Source: Plasmodium relictum (Eukaryota; Apicomplexa; Aconoidasida; Haemosporida; Plasmodiidae). Taken from it: a DNA stretch of 64,000 bases. Shown here piece after piece: positions 45,182 through 58,332 of the stretch. Location of the stretch: contig NC_041685.1 of assembly GCF_900005765.1 (NCBI RefSeq), forward strand, positions 1,054,001 to 1,118,000, written 5' to 3'. The position numbers and the translations under genes were made by a program. The notes under the pieces are model-generated. The model saw only the letters and a list, made by a program, of their open reading frames with translations, was not told where the DNA came from and made no database searches. Numbering within the stretch: position 1 is the stretch's first letter; the number at the start of each line of letters is the position of its first letter.

Positions 45182-47786
45182 TTAGATTATTTCATCTACT
45201 TTATTGTTGCAGTAGCATTCTGAAAGAAAGAGAGAAAAAAAATATATATATATATATATATAAATTTTAAGTTTAAATGAATATAATATATAAGTAAATT
45301 ATAAAAGCATGAAGATATTTAATTTTATTCTTTTAGAATTAATGCAAATTACAAAAATAACTACCTATTATCATATCCATATAATCGCTTTTCGGAAAAA
45401 GCATATATTCACAAGTTGTTTCTAAAAATAAAATTAATGAATATTAAAAATGTCTTTAAATTCGAATATATTTTAATGTAAAAAAAAAAAAAAATATATA
45501 TTTTTTTTTTTTTACTTTTAATAAGTTATTTTTTATATATATCTAACCTGCTATATATGTAATTTTATTGTAATACACATGCTGAGTATACCACTTTCTA
45601 AACAGAATATTCATATTTTTTTGAACCATGACATTGGAACTGGTTCCATTTTCGGAGTTAGATGGATTACTTAATATATTTTCTTTTATTTTTTTTTCTT
45701 TTTTAGAAGTATTCTTATTAATCAAACGCATTTTTATAAAAAATTTTTTTTTTTTTTTTTTTTTTTCTTCTTCGTAATATTTTAAAACATTAATTCTTTT
45801 TTCAATAGTATTATTAAAAAGCTCGATTATGTTAAATGGACCCAAAGCTTCTAACCCAATGAAACATTTACTTTCCATTGTAGAACTATCATTTTTTAAA
45901 CTTCTTACTTTTCCTTTTATTAATATAATTGCATAATTTAAAAAGGTATTTTCTCTTAATAGATATTCATTTTTATAAATGGTTTCTATTTTCCTTTTAT
46001 AAATATATTTACTTATTAGTTGAGTATCTATATATTTAAAATAAACACTTTCTTTGAGAAAAGTTATAATTTCTTTTTTATAATTAAGTAAAATTTGTGA
46101 TCTTTTAATTTTTTGTTCATTTAAAGAGTAATTTGATATATTATTACAGTTCCCATTTTCCTCTTCTTCTTTCTCTTTTTTATTTTTGTCTTTATATGCT
46201 CCTTTTTTTTCTTCTTCTTCTTCATCCTGTTTTTTCTTTTTATATTTATTTTTTTCATATATTTCGTAATTTTTATTTTTATTTTGACAATCTATTGGCA
46301 TGTTAAATGATTCATCAGAATTTTTCCAAACAAAATTGGAAGGTATATCAATTCCTTTTTTTATTTTTTTAAAATCAAATTCATCCGAAATTTCTTCTTG
46401 TAATAAAATTTCAATAACATCTTCTAGTGTTATAATTCCAATATGAGAGTATTTTGGATCTGCATTTTCGTCATAAATAACTTTTCTTACGACAACAATA
46501 TGATTATTTGCACTTTTAAAAAAATTTAAAAGAGATAAAATACTCTCATCATAATTTACTCCATATATATATCTACCTATGTGTTTTAAAATATATTTTA
46601 CTGGTATTTCTATATCCTTATTATTGGTAATTCTTATGTAATTCTTTAAATCCAAAAATATCTCATCTATGTTTTTTTCTCTATTTAAATTTTCTTTTAT
46701 CATTTTTTTTTGAGTTTTGTGCTCATTATTATTACTACATAATTTCATTTTACTTCTATCATTGGGATATGCATTTTCATTAAAAGAAAAGACATTAGGT
46801 TTGTTTATGTTTTTTATGTTATCTGATAGAAATTCAGCAAATTTTATATTTTTATTCATAGATGAAAAAGTGAAATCTGAATTTTTTTTCCATTTTTTTT
46901 TTTTTTTTTTGAGTTTTGAAAATTTTCTTATTTCATTGGAATTGTAACTTAGATTATAAGATAAATTATTATTTAAATAACAGTTTTCCATTTCCATATT
47001 GTTCTTTATACTTTTATTTTCTAATACCTTATTATGTATATTATCAATTTCTTTAATATTTATTTTTATATCATCACAATTTAACCTATTGTTAATATCA
47101 TTATTTTTGTTATAGTTTTCATCATAATTGTAATAATAATAATTATTATTATTACTTATTTTTTTTTTTTTACTATTAATATTATTATTTTGTTTATTAT
47201 TAATGTTATTATTTACGTTTGTATTATTATGATCATGTTCTGTATATAAAAAATTATAATCATCAACTTTCTTATTTTTATGTAGATATATTTTATTATA
47301 AGTTTTATTTTTTTTAGATTTACACTTATTATAATATAATATTTCATATTTTATCCCTTTTTTATAATGTTCATTGTATTTTTTACACTTTTTTTTTTTC
47401 CTATAATTCATTAGAGAATTATTATCAAATAAAATTTTATTAATTCCAAACCAAATATTAATTAGATCTTTTATATGTAAAAGCCCTACTATACATTCAG
47501 AATAATTTCTATTTAAGACAGGAATTCTAGAAAATCCACTTCGTAAAATCTTTTTTAAAGTTTCATAGTTTATAACACTATTATAATCTATGCCAAATAC
47601 ATAGTCTATATCAGTCATAATGTGCATAACTTTATATTGAGAAAGTTCTAAGGCACTTACAAGAATTTTTGCTTCATCTTCATGTAATATATTTGTTGTA
47701 TTTTTGTGCATATCAACCAAAGCTTTTAATTGCTTTTTATCGTAAGTATTTAGTACATTTTTGCCTATTATAAAAAAAAAAATATA

Positions 47787-47833
<47 letters not shown>

Positions 47834-48463
47834 TGAGTTTTACCCACAAAATGGTCTAATACAAGACTAATTGGTTTAGCAAATATATAAAGACAGAATC
47901 TAAGAAAGTAAATAAGAGGAGCAAAGAATCCCCCAATGGCTAATCCATGTTTAGAACAAATAGATTGGGGTATAATTTCTCCAAATATGGTAATAATTAT
48001 TGTAGAAATAATAAAAGAAGTTATTCCATTTGTTATTTCACTTAATAATAAACTAAAAGCTGAATTAACCATAATATTTGCTGTTATAAATGTAACTAAT
48101 ATTTCATTAGTATTATTTCGTAAAGGTAATATTTTTCTTGCATTCTTTGCATTATTCAATTCTTTTCTATCTTTTTCTGATACCAAAATCAACAAATTTA
48201 GCTGTAAAGTGTCTAACATCATTATTCCCAATGATAAACCTATATATGAAGGAAAAAGGTATATATTAAAGAAAATGCAAAAAAAAAAAAAAAAAATATA
48301 TGGAATAATATATATAATAAAAAAAAAAAAACAATAATATATAAAATAATTTACAACAAGTGAATCAAATATAATTTTTATAATGGTAATAGGATTTACC
48401 TGAAAAGAGAGCACTTAATATGGCACATATAACTATACAAACTATATTCAACCATAATGGCAT
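45182..48463 (-). CDS. MAM3: CNNM/CorC-type transporter (MAM3-like), 923 aa
   Basis: Five exons in consistent phase: 48400-48463, 47844-48239, 45548-47764, 45365-45421 and 45182-45219. Residues 1-155 are the DUF21 membrane domain (ILSALFSGLSLGIMMLDTLQ, NEILVTFITANIMVNSAFSL, TIFGEIIPQSICSKHGLAIG). Then comes a CBS pair: the first CBS near residues 199-260 (VMHIMTDIDYVF...GFSRIPVLNR) and the second near 543-618 (GIITLEDVIEILLQEEISDE), split by about 280 residues of Asn/Lys-rich insert. A cyclic-nucleotide-binding-like domain follows near 730-820. CNNM proteins move Mg2+ or related divalent cations out of the cytoplasm or into compartments; yeast MAM3 is vacuolar. The last two tiny exons replace an artificial in-intron stop and end YCNNKVDEII. 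Confidence 0.87.
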
Positions 48464-49871
48464 TTGAATAAAATGAATTACCGTATTGAATTTATAAATA
48501 TAGAACGAAAAAAAAAAAAAATTTTAGCATAAAAAATTTTAGAAAATAAATAAAAAAATTTTAAAACATAAACAAAAAATATAAAAAAAGATAAATGATT
48601 ATAGCTCTTTACTTATTTAATGAATTGTATCATTGCTAAATAACTTACGAATACATAAAATATATTTTTTAACTAGTTTTAAAATTTGAAATATTTATAT
48701 ATATATATTTTTATTTATTTATTTTTTATATATATAAAAGAATAAATTAACAAATTAGGAAAAATGTACAATTTTAATATTAATAATGTAATGAACATGT
48801 TAATTTAGAACTTTAATGAAAAGAAAAATTTATAATAATGCCATTTAAAAAACAAAGATTCATTTAAATTAAACATACATAAAAAAAAGGAAACATATAT
48901 GTGTATATTATTTATTTATCGTATTTTTCTCTTTTTTTAAACAATTACAAGAAAACTATTAAAAAAAGGAAAAAAAAATTATTTTATAATATGCTTATAA
49001 ATAATATTTTTTATTTGTACAATTAATTAAAACCAAATTAAATAATTTTTATAATTGAAATTTAAAAAAAAAAGAAAAAAAATTATAATTTTCACTAAAA
49101 TTTTGCAATAAAATTAAAAATATTTTCTTTTAAATTTAGAAGCTTTTAAGTATTTTTTTTTTTTTTTTTCTCTAAATACTTTAAATTTTATTTTAAATTT
49201 TTTTCATTAACATAACTATACACAAATTTTTTAACATTCTTAAAAATTTTTATTTTTAAACTTATTAGATCTTTTTAAAAGTCAAAAAAAAGAAATGTAT
49301 TATTTTAATATGTTTTATTTTTTTATTATTGTATTGTAGTTTATTCAAATTTGTATTGTTATAATTAACGTCACTATATAAGAAAGATATCATTTGTTCT
49401 TTATTTTTTTAAAAATAGAAACTTTGTATATTTAAAAAAGCAGCAAATATTATTATAATAGAAAAGTTCTTTAATTTTTAATTCTAAAACTCCATTTAAA
49501 TTACATTTAGTTTAATTAAATAAAGAACAATAATTTTTATATTTTCTGAATGTTTTTATTTTTACCTTTTTTAGTGATTAATAAATTAACAGAAATATAA
49601 AAAATTTTATGTTATTTCAAAAAGAATTATTTGATGAAAAATTCCATATAATTCTTTTTTTATAATAATTTTTACACCAATTGCTAAAATTTTTAGTTCT
49701 ACGACAATACATTTTTTTTATATATGAATTTGAGCGATTATATTTTATTATTGTCAAATAAGTTTAGAGAAAAAATAATTTAAAAATATATATTTCAGAA
49801 AATATATATTTTATTTTATTTTTTTATATTTTATTAATTTTTTGATTTTTATTTAATTCATATGTTTTTAG

Positions 49872-50001
49872 GTATGCATGTGCAATACTTCAATAGTTCT
49901 ATTTTTTTTTTTAATGTTTCAATGCTCCGATTTGGTCAAAATGTTTTTGCTGAATATGCTAACCGTAAAGGATAGCAAAAACTTGAAAAATAATTTAATT
50001 T
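49872..50001 (+). other. Exon-like island with splice sites on both sides
   Basis: Preceded by ATATGTTTTTAG and followed by GTAAGTAAAA, good acceptor and donor. GC is visibly higher than its surroundings. From an ATG at 49878 it reads MCNTSIVLFFFLMFQC and stays open to the donor, resembling a signal peptide. It may be a spliced 5' UTR exon of the profilin gene 690 bases downstream, the first exon of an unresolved small secreted protein, or a noncoding RNA. A TGCATG with an overlapping GTGCA lies at its start. Confidence 0.35.
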
Positions 50002-50329
50002 GTAAGTAAAAATCGTATAAATAGAAATACACAAAATTAAATTTAAAGTATTATAATAAAAAAATTCTTAAAAAACTTTCTATTCAATGAAATAAAAAAG
50101 ATAATTTAGAGAAATATTTTATTCTTGTAATTTATGAAAAATAAATAGCTACATTTTAACTTTTAAAAATTTCCCATTTCTTATAAGTGTTTATGTAAAA
50201 TATAAAGAAGATATGTATTAAAGTGTAATGTTTCACATAATAAAATAATCTTAAAATTTTAAGTTTCAATTCATTTTTTTTAAAGTTACATATTTTAAGC
50301 ACGCACACAGCAAATAAATTAATTTTATT

Positions 50330-50466
50330 TTATTTTTTTTTTTTTTTTTTTCATTTATTAATATTTTTTTTTTTAATTTTATTTTTTTTTTTTCATTTAT
50401 TAATATTTTTTTTTTAATTTTATTTTTTATTTTTTATTTTTTATTTTTTATTTTTTATTTTTTTGT
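50330..50466 (+). repeat. T-rich tandem duplication
   Basis: The words TCATTTATTAATATTTTTTT and TTTAATTTTATTTTTT occur twice in a row, followed by about six ATTTTTT units, 220 bases upstream of the profilin ATG. Confidence 0.8.
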
Positions 50467-50688
50467 AAGAATTTAAAAAAGAAAATGTTTTAAATGTGTA
50501 TTTTTTATGTCGATAATTTTTTTTCATAAGTTGCTCAAACTCTAAATACAGCCTATTTGTTTTATATATTTCTTATTTATATATAATTTTTATTTTACTT
50601 TTTAATATTTTTTTTTTTTTTTTTGTATTGTTTTGTTTTTTTCTGTTATTTTATTAAGATAACATACTTAAAGACTTCATATGTAAGA

Positions 50689-51593
50689 ATGGAAGGAGAA
50701 TATTCATGGGAGAATTACTTGAATGATCGACTTTTAGCAACAAATCAAGTGTCAGCTGCAGGTTTGGCATCGGTAATGAAAATATAAATAAAATAAATAA
50801 GTATAATATTTATTTTTAATTTTATATTTTAATATATATCCACCATATCTACTATATATATATATATATTTTTATTATTGATGATAATATTGATATTATT
50901 CTTTTTTTTTTTTTTGGAATTATAGGAAGAAGATGGTGTTGTTTACGCTTGTGTAGCTCAATCTGATGAAAGTGATCCCAACTTTGATAAATGGTCTCTT
51001 TTTTATAAGGAGGATTATGAAATAGAAATAGAAGAGGAAGTAATTAAAAAATTAAATTTATAAAAATTAAAATAATATTTATAAAAACTGAAAATTATAA
51101 GTGTATAGCTTTCATAGGTGTAAAAACGTTTCTCATTAACTTATATTTTATTTTATTTTTTTTTCTTAAGGATGGTGGAAAAATTAAAAAAACAATAAAT
51201 GAAGGACAAACATTATTGACAGTATTTAGAGAAGGATATGCACCTGATGGTGTATGGTTAGGTGGTACAAAATTTCAATTTATAAATATTGATAGAGATT
51301 TAGATTTTGAAGGATTTACTTTTGATGTTGCTACTTGTGCTAAATTAAAAGGTGGTCTTCATTTAGTTAAAATTCCAGGTGGGAATATTTTAGTAGCATT
51401 ATATGACGAAGAAAAGGAACACGATAGAGGTACCTAGAAAAAACTACATATACATATATAAAGCTGCTTAATAGGATTATTATTTTTTTTTTTATTTCTA
51501 ATGTTTACATCATTTTATTTTATTTTTTTTTCAGGAAATTCTAAAATTGCAGCATTAACTTTTGCAAAAGAATTAGCTGAGAGCAGTCAATAA
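50689..51593 (+). CDS. PFN: Profilin, 171 aa
   Basis: Four exons: 50689-50772, 50926-51039, 51171-51429 and 51535-51593. The product has the 171 residues expected of Plasmodium profilin. The start MEGEYSWENYLNDRLLATNQ, the acidic loop DPNFDKWSLFYKEDYE, the core CAKLKGGLHLVKIPGGNILV and the end KIAALTFAKELAESSQ are characteristic. Profilin binds monomeric actin and feeds it to formins. In Plasmodium it is essential and supports gliding motility in sporozoites. The apicomplexan form carries an acidic loop and a beta-hairpin not found in host profilins. Differences from the P. falciparum protein are scattered and conservative. Confidence 0.97.
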
Positions 51594-52267
51594 GAGAGAA
51601 TTACTAAAAATTATAAAAAGAATAGCAATAAAATAAAAAAAAAATAGATAATTATATTTTTTTCTTTTTTTTTTTAAAATTTTTTTTCATATATTAGAAT
51701 ACACATTATTCTTATATTTAATTTATTACTATGGTTATTCTTATAATTTTCTATACTCATTTTTAATGTTCAATATTTTTACAAAAAAAGTTGTATTTTA
51801 TAACTTTATAAAAAAAAAAAAAAAAAGCATATACATGTATATATATATAAACATTTAAATATTTAAATACAAGTTATGCTAAAATAATTGTTATTTTGTA
51901 AAGAAGGAAATAAGATGGGTACTATTATATTAAAACATTTTATTATATATTAAATTTTCTTTTTTCTTTTTCTTATTAAATGATTTAATTTGAGGTTGCT
52001 CTAAAAAATAATTGAACCTTCTATCATATGTAAAAATCTTAAGTTTATATATTTAAGAATAAATATGTGAAAGATTAGGTAATTTGTCTTTTTTGAAATA
52101 TATAAAAAAAAAAAAGAAAAAAAAGTATAGCATTAACTTTGAATCTTTTTAAATATTACACCTTTATTGTATTTGTATATGTATTCATGTTTCTTGATTT
52201 TTGCAATTTATTCTTATAATATTTTAAAAAAAAAGTAAATTTTCTATTTTATAAAGTTACGAAAGCT
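51594..52267. other. Intergenic, converging 3' ends
   Basis: 3' UTR DNA of profilin and of the M18 aminopeptidase. No gene seen. Confidence 0.5.
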
Positions 52268-53743
52268 TTATGAATCAGTAACACAACAAGATAATACTTG
52301 GTTATAATAAGTATAAAAAGCTAAAGTGCCTTTTATTAAATAATAAATATCGCGAACTCCTGCAATTTCTCTAATTGAATGCATAGCTAACTGGGGTATT
52401 CCAATATCTATACCTGGCATAGATAAACTCGAAGCAAGCATTGAACCGATTGTACTTCCGCACGGAGTATCATTTTTCACCATGAAATTTTGGTGTTTAA
52501 TTGGCTCATTTTCTTTTGAAAACAATTCAAAAGTTTTTTTAATTAAGCTAGCATAAAATGGAGAAGTTACATAATTTTTATTTGCATTATATTTAAAAGT
52601 TATTCCTTCATGAAAATGTAACTGATGGTTATTTTGAGTGGTTTCAGGATAGTTAGGGTGGCTACAATGAGACATATCAACACTTAGTAATAATGACTTG
52701 CTAACTAAACTTCCATATATTTCATCTACAGTTGTATCATTATTATTTAATTCATTTTTAAAAACACACCTAATAATTCTCTCTATAATATTTTTTGTTA
52801 AATAAGATTGAGCACCGACTTCACTTTGTGATCCAATTTCCTCATGGTCATAGCCAATACATATATACAAGTTATTATCATAATTAATATTATTTTTTTT
52901 ATCATTACTTTTTATATGATTTACTAATTCAATAAATGACTGAAAAATGCAGTAAGAACCAACAAGATTGTCAAATCGAGGGCCCTCAATGAATTCCTCA
53001 TAAACTCCTGTAAAACAGGGTTCTTGCACATCCATTAAACATAGTTCAAAATCTAATATATCTTCTTCTTTACAATTTAATTCTTTAGTTAAAACATACA
53101 ATAAAGGAGACGAATTATCATTTACCATTTGGTTTTCTACTTCTCTTTTTTCTGTTGCCCTTTTTTTCATAATATTATCAAATAATGTAGTAGAAAGAAT
53201 GGGCTTCAAATGTTCTTCATAATTTATATTAAGAGAAAACTCAAACCTAGTTCTTTTTTGCAAATGAATAGCTAAACTTGGCAAAAAAAATAAAGATTTG
53301 TTAATTTGAATTAATTTTTCAATCAACTTATCTTCTTTCTTATATACTACTTGACCTGATAACCCTAATCCTCTATCAAACCAAGTATTCCATAGTCCTG
53401 CACCATAGCACTCAACATTTATTTGATTTATTTTACTTCTTATTACATTATTATTTGGAGTAATTTTTAAAGAGCAAGAATCAATATGTCCAACCGATAT
53501 TAAAATAGAACCATTTTCTATATTAAAATTTTTTCCAATAAAAAAGCTACATATATTTCTGTTTTCTTTAGATAATACATAACCTTCATTTGTTTTTAAA
53601 TTCCATTTTTCTCCTTCTTTTAAATGTGTAAATCCACTTTTTTTTAATTTATCTCGTAAATTTTTACAAGCTAAAAAACTACTACCACTATTTCGGATGA
53701 ATTCCAATAAATCTTGAGCATACTCTCTAGCTTTTCTATCCAT
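52268..53743 (-). CDS. M18AAP: M18 aspartyl aminopeptidase, 491 aa
   Basis: Single exon from ATG 53743. The metal-site residues of family M18 are all visible: His86 in SVGHIDSC, Asp258 in GPRFDNLVG, Glu301/Glu302 in YDHEEIGSQSEVGAQ, Asp356 in SVDMSHC and His455 in LAMHSIREIAG. The protein removes N-terminal Asp and Glu and forms a dodecamer. In Plasmodium it works in the cytosol and parasitophorous vacuole in late haemoglobin-peptide breakdown. At 491 residues it is shorter than the P. falciparum enzyme, whose extra length is mostly Asn-rich insertion. Confidence 0.95.
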   Translation of the reverse strand: MDRKAREYAQDLLEFIRNSGSSFLACKNLRDKLKKSGFTHLKEGEKWNLKTNEGYVLSKENRNICSFFIGKNFNIENGSILISVGHIDSCSLKITPNNNVIRSKINQINVECYGAGLWNTWFDRGLGLSGQVVYKKEDKLIEKLIQINKSLFFLPSLAIHLQKRTRFEFSLNINYEEHLKPILSTTLFDNIMKKRATEKREVENQMVNDNSSPLLYVLTKELNCKEEDILDFELCLMDVQEPCFTGVYEEFIEGPRFDNLVGSYCIFQSFIELVNHIKSNDKKNNINYDNNLYICIGYDHEEIGSQSEVGAQSYLTKNIIERIIRCVFKNELNNNDTTVDEIYGSLVSKSLLLSVDMSHCSHPNYPETTQNNHQLHFHEGITFKYNANKNYVTSPFYASLIKKTFELFSKENEPIKHQNFMVKNDTPCGSTIGSMLASSLSMPGIDIGIPQLAMHSIREIAGVRDIYYLIKGTLAFYTYYNQVLSCCVTDS

Positions 53744-54791
53744 TTAGAAAAAGTTAATTTAAAAAAAAAAGAAAAAATATATATTTGTAAAAAAAAAAGA
53801 AAAAATAATTACTTGAATTATAATAAATATCAAATAATTCCAAAAAAAAAAAAAAAAGAGTAAATTAAATATAGGAAATTGTAAATATCACAATATATAT
53901 AAGCTTTAAAATGATATAAATAAATGGGTATATTTTAAAAAAATTATTGATATATTAAATTTCCAAAAAATTAAAAAAAAATAAAATAATTTCCAATTTA
54001 AATTTTAAGCTTTATTTCAACATATAAAATGTTTACTCTTTACCATATATTATTAAGAAATTATGAAAATAATAAAATACTTCAAATGAAATTAGTATTC
54101 TTTTATAACTTTTTGAAATTGTTGAAGTAAAGAAAACATATAGTCTTCTTATGCTTTATTTCCTTTAATCAACAGTGATTTTATAATTTTATTTTTATTG
54201 TAATAAAAAACATTACTTTCATTCCATAAATACTTTATAATATTTCAATTTGAAAGTACTTTTTCTTACACCCATAAAACAATTTTTCAATTTTTTTTTT
54301 TTTTTTTTGAATATAAAGATTCTGTAAAAATTATTTAAAAGTTTTTATTTTTATTATGATGTACTTGTATAATATAAAATTTTTCATTCGTATTTTTAAG
54401 TAATTGATTATTCATTTTGAAAAATAAAAAATGAAAAGTTATAAATATTTCAGTTATTTTTTTAGAAAAAAATTAAATCAAATTTTTATAATAAAAACTT
54501 AATTTTGTGTTTATAGAAAAAAAAAAGAAAACAGTAAATATATATTAAATAAATAATAAGCAAATGTGTGAATAATTAAATCACCAAATTCAAAAAAAAT
54601 GTTAATAGAATAATAATTAAAAAGAAGAAAGCTTAAACTAAAACAAAGAAAAAAAAAAAAAGTATATTGTTAATTGTAAAAAATACATATATATATATAT
54701 ATATATATTTATAAATAAAAAAAGACAAAAAAAAATACATTTCATTCTATTATCAAAAAAATAAAATAAAATAAAAAATAAAATAAAATAA
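53744..54791. other. Intergenic, 1.0 kb
   Basis: Upstream region of the aminopeptidase gene and 3' UTR of the release factor. AT-rich, no gene seen. Confidence 0.5.
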
Positions 54792-56052
54792 TTAATTATC
54801 AATAAAAGAAAAAATATATTTTAATGTTTCATCAATAATGTTTTGATAAAATATTTGTTTTCTTTTATTAATCAATTGAATTAAATGATTTCCTTTGAAA
54901 AATTTCTCAATATCAAAAAATTCTACATTTGCAATATGGTCTATAACAACATTATGCAAAAAATTGTATGTTCGAATTTTTTCACTTCTATCACCACTTT
55001 GCTTTTGGCTCTTTTTGTCTTTTAGAAAATTAATTCTTTCTTGTTCATAATAAAAACTATATAGTTTATTTTTTAATAATTCAATAGCAATACTTTTATT
55101 TTGAATTTGGCTACTAGTTTTTTGAACTTCAACAAAAATATTAGTTGGTTTATGAATAACTTTAACACACGTTTCATTTTTATTTACACTTTGCCCTCCA
55201 GCCCCACCTGATCTTTTTGTTTCAATAATTAAATCTTTTTTAGAAAAATTTATTTTCTTTTTTATTTTGTCCATTTTACTTTTTTCGTCAAATATTAATA
55301 CAATTGATGTAGATGTTTGAATTTTTTTACTATTTATGGGAATTCTTTGAACTCTATGAATACCTATCTCTTGTGCAAAATCTTCATATACATTCTTACC
55401 TTTTATATAAGCAACAATACTTTTGTTTCCTTTAACATCATCACCTATTTTATTTTTTATTTCGTATTCATAATTCTTAATTTTACAAAAATTTTCATAC
55501 ATACTAAATAATTCTTTACAAAACATTTTAGATTCTAATCCACCTACTCCTGCAGTTATCTAAGAGAAGAAATTTTAATCATATATTAATTAAATTTAAA
55601 AAAATAAAAAAAAAATTTTATGTATTAATGTATACCTCTATTTTAATTTCATTTGTATCTAAATGATGATCCTCATTAACAAAGTTTTTATAAAAATCAA
55701 TAATATTTTCGATAACAGTGTCTTGTACATTTTGTATATTATTATTTAATTGTTTTATATCATCATCATTTAAAATTTTTTTTTGAAAATCTTCTTTGTC
55801 ATTTAAACTTTCCATTAATAGTTGTTTATATATATCTAATTCTTCATACAATGATTTGAAAATTTTTGATATGTTCTGAATTTTCTTTATTTTTAATGTT
55901 TCTTTCTTCTCACTTACATCTGAAATGCTTTTATCAGCTAATTTTATAAGTAATTCTTTTTGGTTATTTTTTAAATAAGTTAAGTTAGAAGAGCAAAAGT
56001 TATTTCTTTTGATAAAAAATAATCTGTTTAATATCCTTATATTCTTTCCCAT
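54792..56052 (-). CDS. Organellar class I peptide chain release factor (RF1-like), 394 aa
   Basis: Exon 1 55636-56052 and exon 2 54792-55559, phase 0. Joining them restores KIEITAGVGGLESKMFCKEL, the conserved EIRAGTGG.EA block of domain 2. GIHRVQRIP and QTSTSIVLIF are RF1-type rather than RF2-type. RSGGAGGQSVNKNE carries the GGQ tripeptide that triggers peptide release; the basic C-terminus follows. The stop-codon reading loop, normally PxT, is altered (PINSKKIQTST), so codon choice is uncertain. The N-terminus is basic with no strong signal peptide (MGKNIRILNRLFFIKRNNF), which favours the mitochondrion. Its start lies only 72 bases downstream of the stop of the DHHC gene on the same strand, very tight for this genome. 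Confidence 0.88.
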
Positions 56053-56124
56053 TTAAATGTTTTCAATTTAAAAAAAAAGAAGAGTAGAACAGAAAACAAG
56101 AAAAATATATTAAGCTTAATATAC

Positions 56125-56164
56125 TCACAAAAAGTTATTTTTCATAAATTCTGAAAAATTCTAT

Positions 56165-56209
<45 letters not shown>

Positions 56210-58267
56210 ATAGAAATTTTTTTATAAAATATACCTCAACAATTCTATAGAAAAAATGAGAGCTTCTATAAGATGATTTTGTATCTTAAAAAAAAAAAAA
56301 TATATATATATATATATAATATTTATTAAATATGACAATTATGATATATATATATATTTAATTAATTTAATTTTTTTTTTTTTTTACTTTTTTTCCAAAT
56401 AATTTCTCCCTCTTTACCAAAAGTTATAATATTTTTTTTTAATAAAAAAGGAAATAAAAAGTTTCGCATTTTTTGTGAAATCTTCGGTAAAGGAAAATAA
56501 CAAAAATATATTATGACATTTTTTTTGTAACTTAAGAAAAAAGGATTATTATGTTTTTTTGATATATTTTTTAAATATGAAATTTTCTTTTTTGAGACAT
56601 TTTCCCAAGTTGTTTCGTTTATCTAAAAATAAAAAAATAAAACAAATTTAGATGAAATAATTTATACTTTTTTTTTTAAATTCTATAATTTTTTTATAAA
56701 TAAATAAAAAATATTATACTATTTTATTTTACCAAACATAAGTAACTATGATATATAATTAAGCAAAAAATCATTAAAAAAAAAAACACTAAGATAAAAA
56801 ATAGTATTATTAGCCAACAATAAAAAAATCTGAAGGAAAAAAAAAAAAATTATATATATATAATACATTTAATCTTAAGATAAAAATATTTAGAAATTAA
56901 ATTATTCTTAATTTTTTAAAGTAACCCATTTTCGTAAAAAAATAAATGATACATTGCTAAAGAAATATATTTTAAAGATAAACAAATTGTAATATCTTCA
57001 AAATATAAATATAATAAAAAAAAACATCTATTATTTTCAGCTACACAATTATTTATCCAAGGGCAATGATGATCGAATGTTCTGACACATCTTTTGCATA
57101 TTTTACAATGTTTAGTTCTTAAAGGCTAAATAAAAAAAATATAAATATACATATATAGTAATAAAAGATCTAGGAAATATATAAAATGATCAATTAAACT
57201 TAAATATTAGAATATTATATAATTATTAAATGGTAAAAATGAAAATTATAGAATTAAAATTATAATATATATAACAATTATAATTTATAAGATTTACAAT
57301 ATATTTAAATGATATATATTCTTATACTTGAAAAATATTACAGATAATACAATATTGCAACTGCGTATTATATTGATAGTATTTATAATTATATAAATAA
57401 AAAATAGTTTTATTATTTGTTTTAATATCTTTTGAAAATATAATATCATTTTTATTTATTTTATGTAACATAATACTACTTTGGATTTTTTTTTTCTTCT
57501 CTTTTGGTCTAGTATTTTTTGCATTTCCTAATAAGCAGCTTATCTTATTAATTTCTATTAAAGATATAGGTTTATGTTTATTTCTATATTTTTTTATCAT
57601 TTTTCGTAATCTATAAGTTTTATTTCTCATTTCTTTATGCATTTTTTGTAAAATAAAATTGTATTTTCGTATTTTAGAATAAAATTGAAGTTTTCCATAG
57701 ATATTAATATATTCCTCTATATTATTAGGTCTATTGCTATTCACATATTCTCTCTTTTTTCTCTTATAATGGTCTTTTTCATCTAAATAATTAATATATT
57801 TTTTTTTATTTTTACGATTTTTAACCATTTCATTTGAATATTTTTCGTTTTCTTTGAATATAATAATTTTATTTTTGTCAACTAATTGTTTCCATTGTTT
57901 TAAATTTTTTTTTATGCCTTTTTCAGTTATGATTGTGTTTTCATTTTCGTGATGAATAATTGTTAAACTGTCTAATTCATCATACTGATTTTCTTCTAAA
58001 CATAACCCAAAAGAAATAAAAAAAAAAATAAAATAAAATTTTACTTATATAATAGTATTATATTATTTTTAATAACCATATGTACTAGAAGTAGAAAGAG
58101 AATTAAGAGATGACTCATAGCTACTAACAGAACAATTAGATGATTTATTATTTTTTGTTTTATTTATCTTTTTTTTTATATTATTCTTATTTTTTTCTCT
58201 GATGTAATTTAGTTCTTGGTTATTTGCTTTTATATATGTTAGAGGACAAGTGGTTACATATCCACTT

Positions 58268-58332
<65 letters not shown>

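Larger units (their letters stand above)
48464..50688. other. Divergent intergenic region between MAM3-like gene and profilin
   Basis: 2.2 kb, largely poly-A/T. It contains one exon-like island at 49872-50001 (listed separately) and a T-rich duplicated stretch at 50330-50466. Confidence 0.5.
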
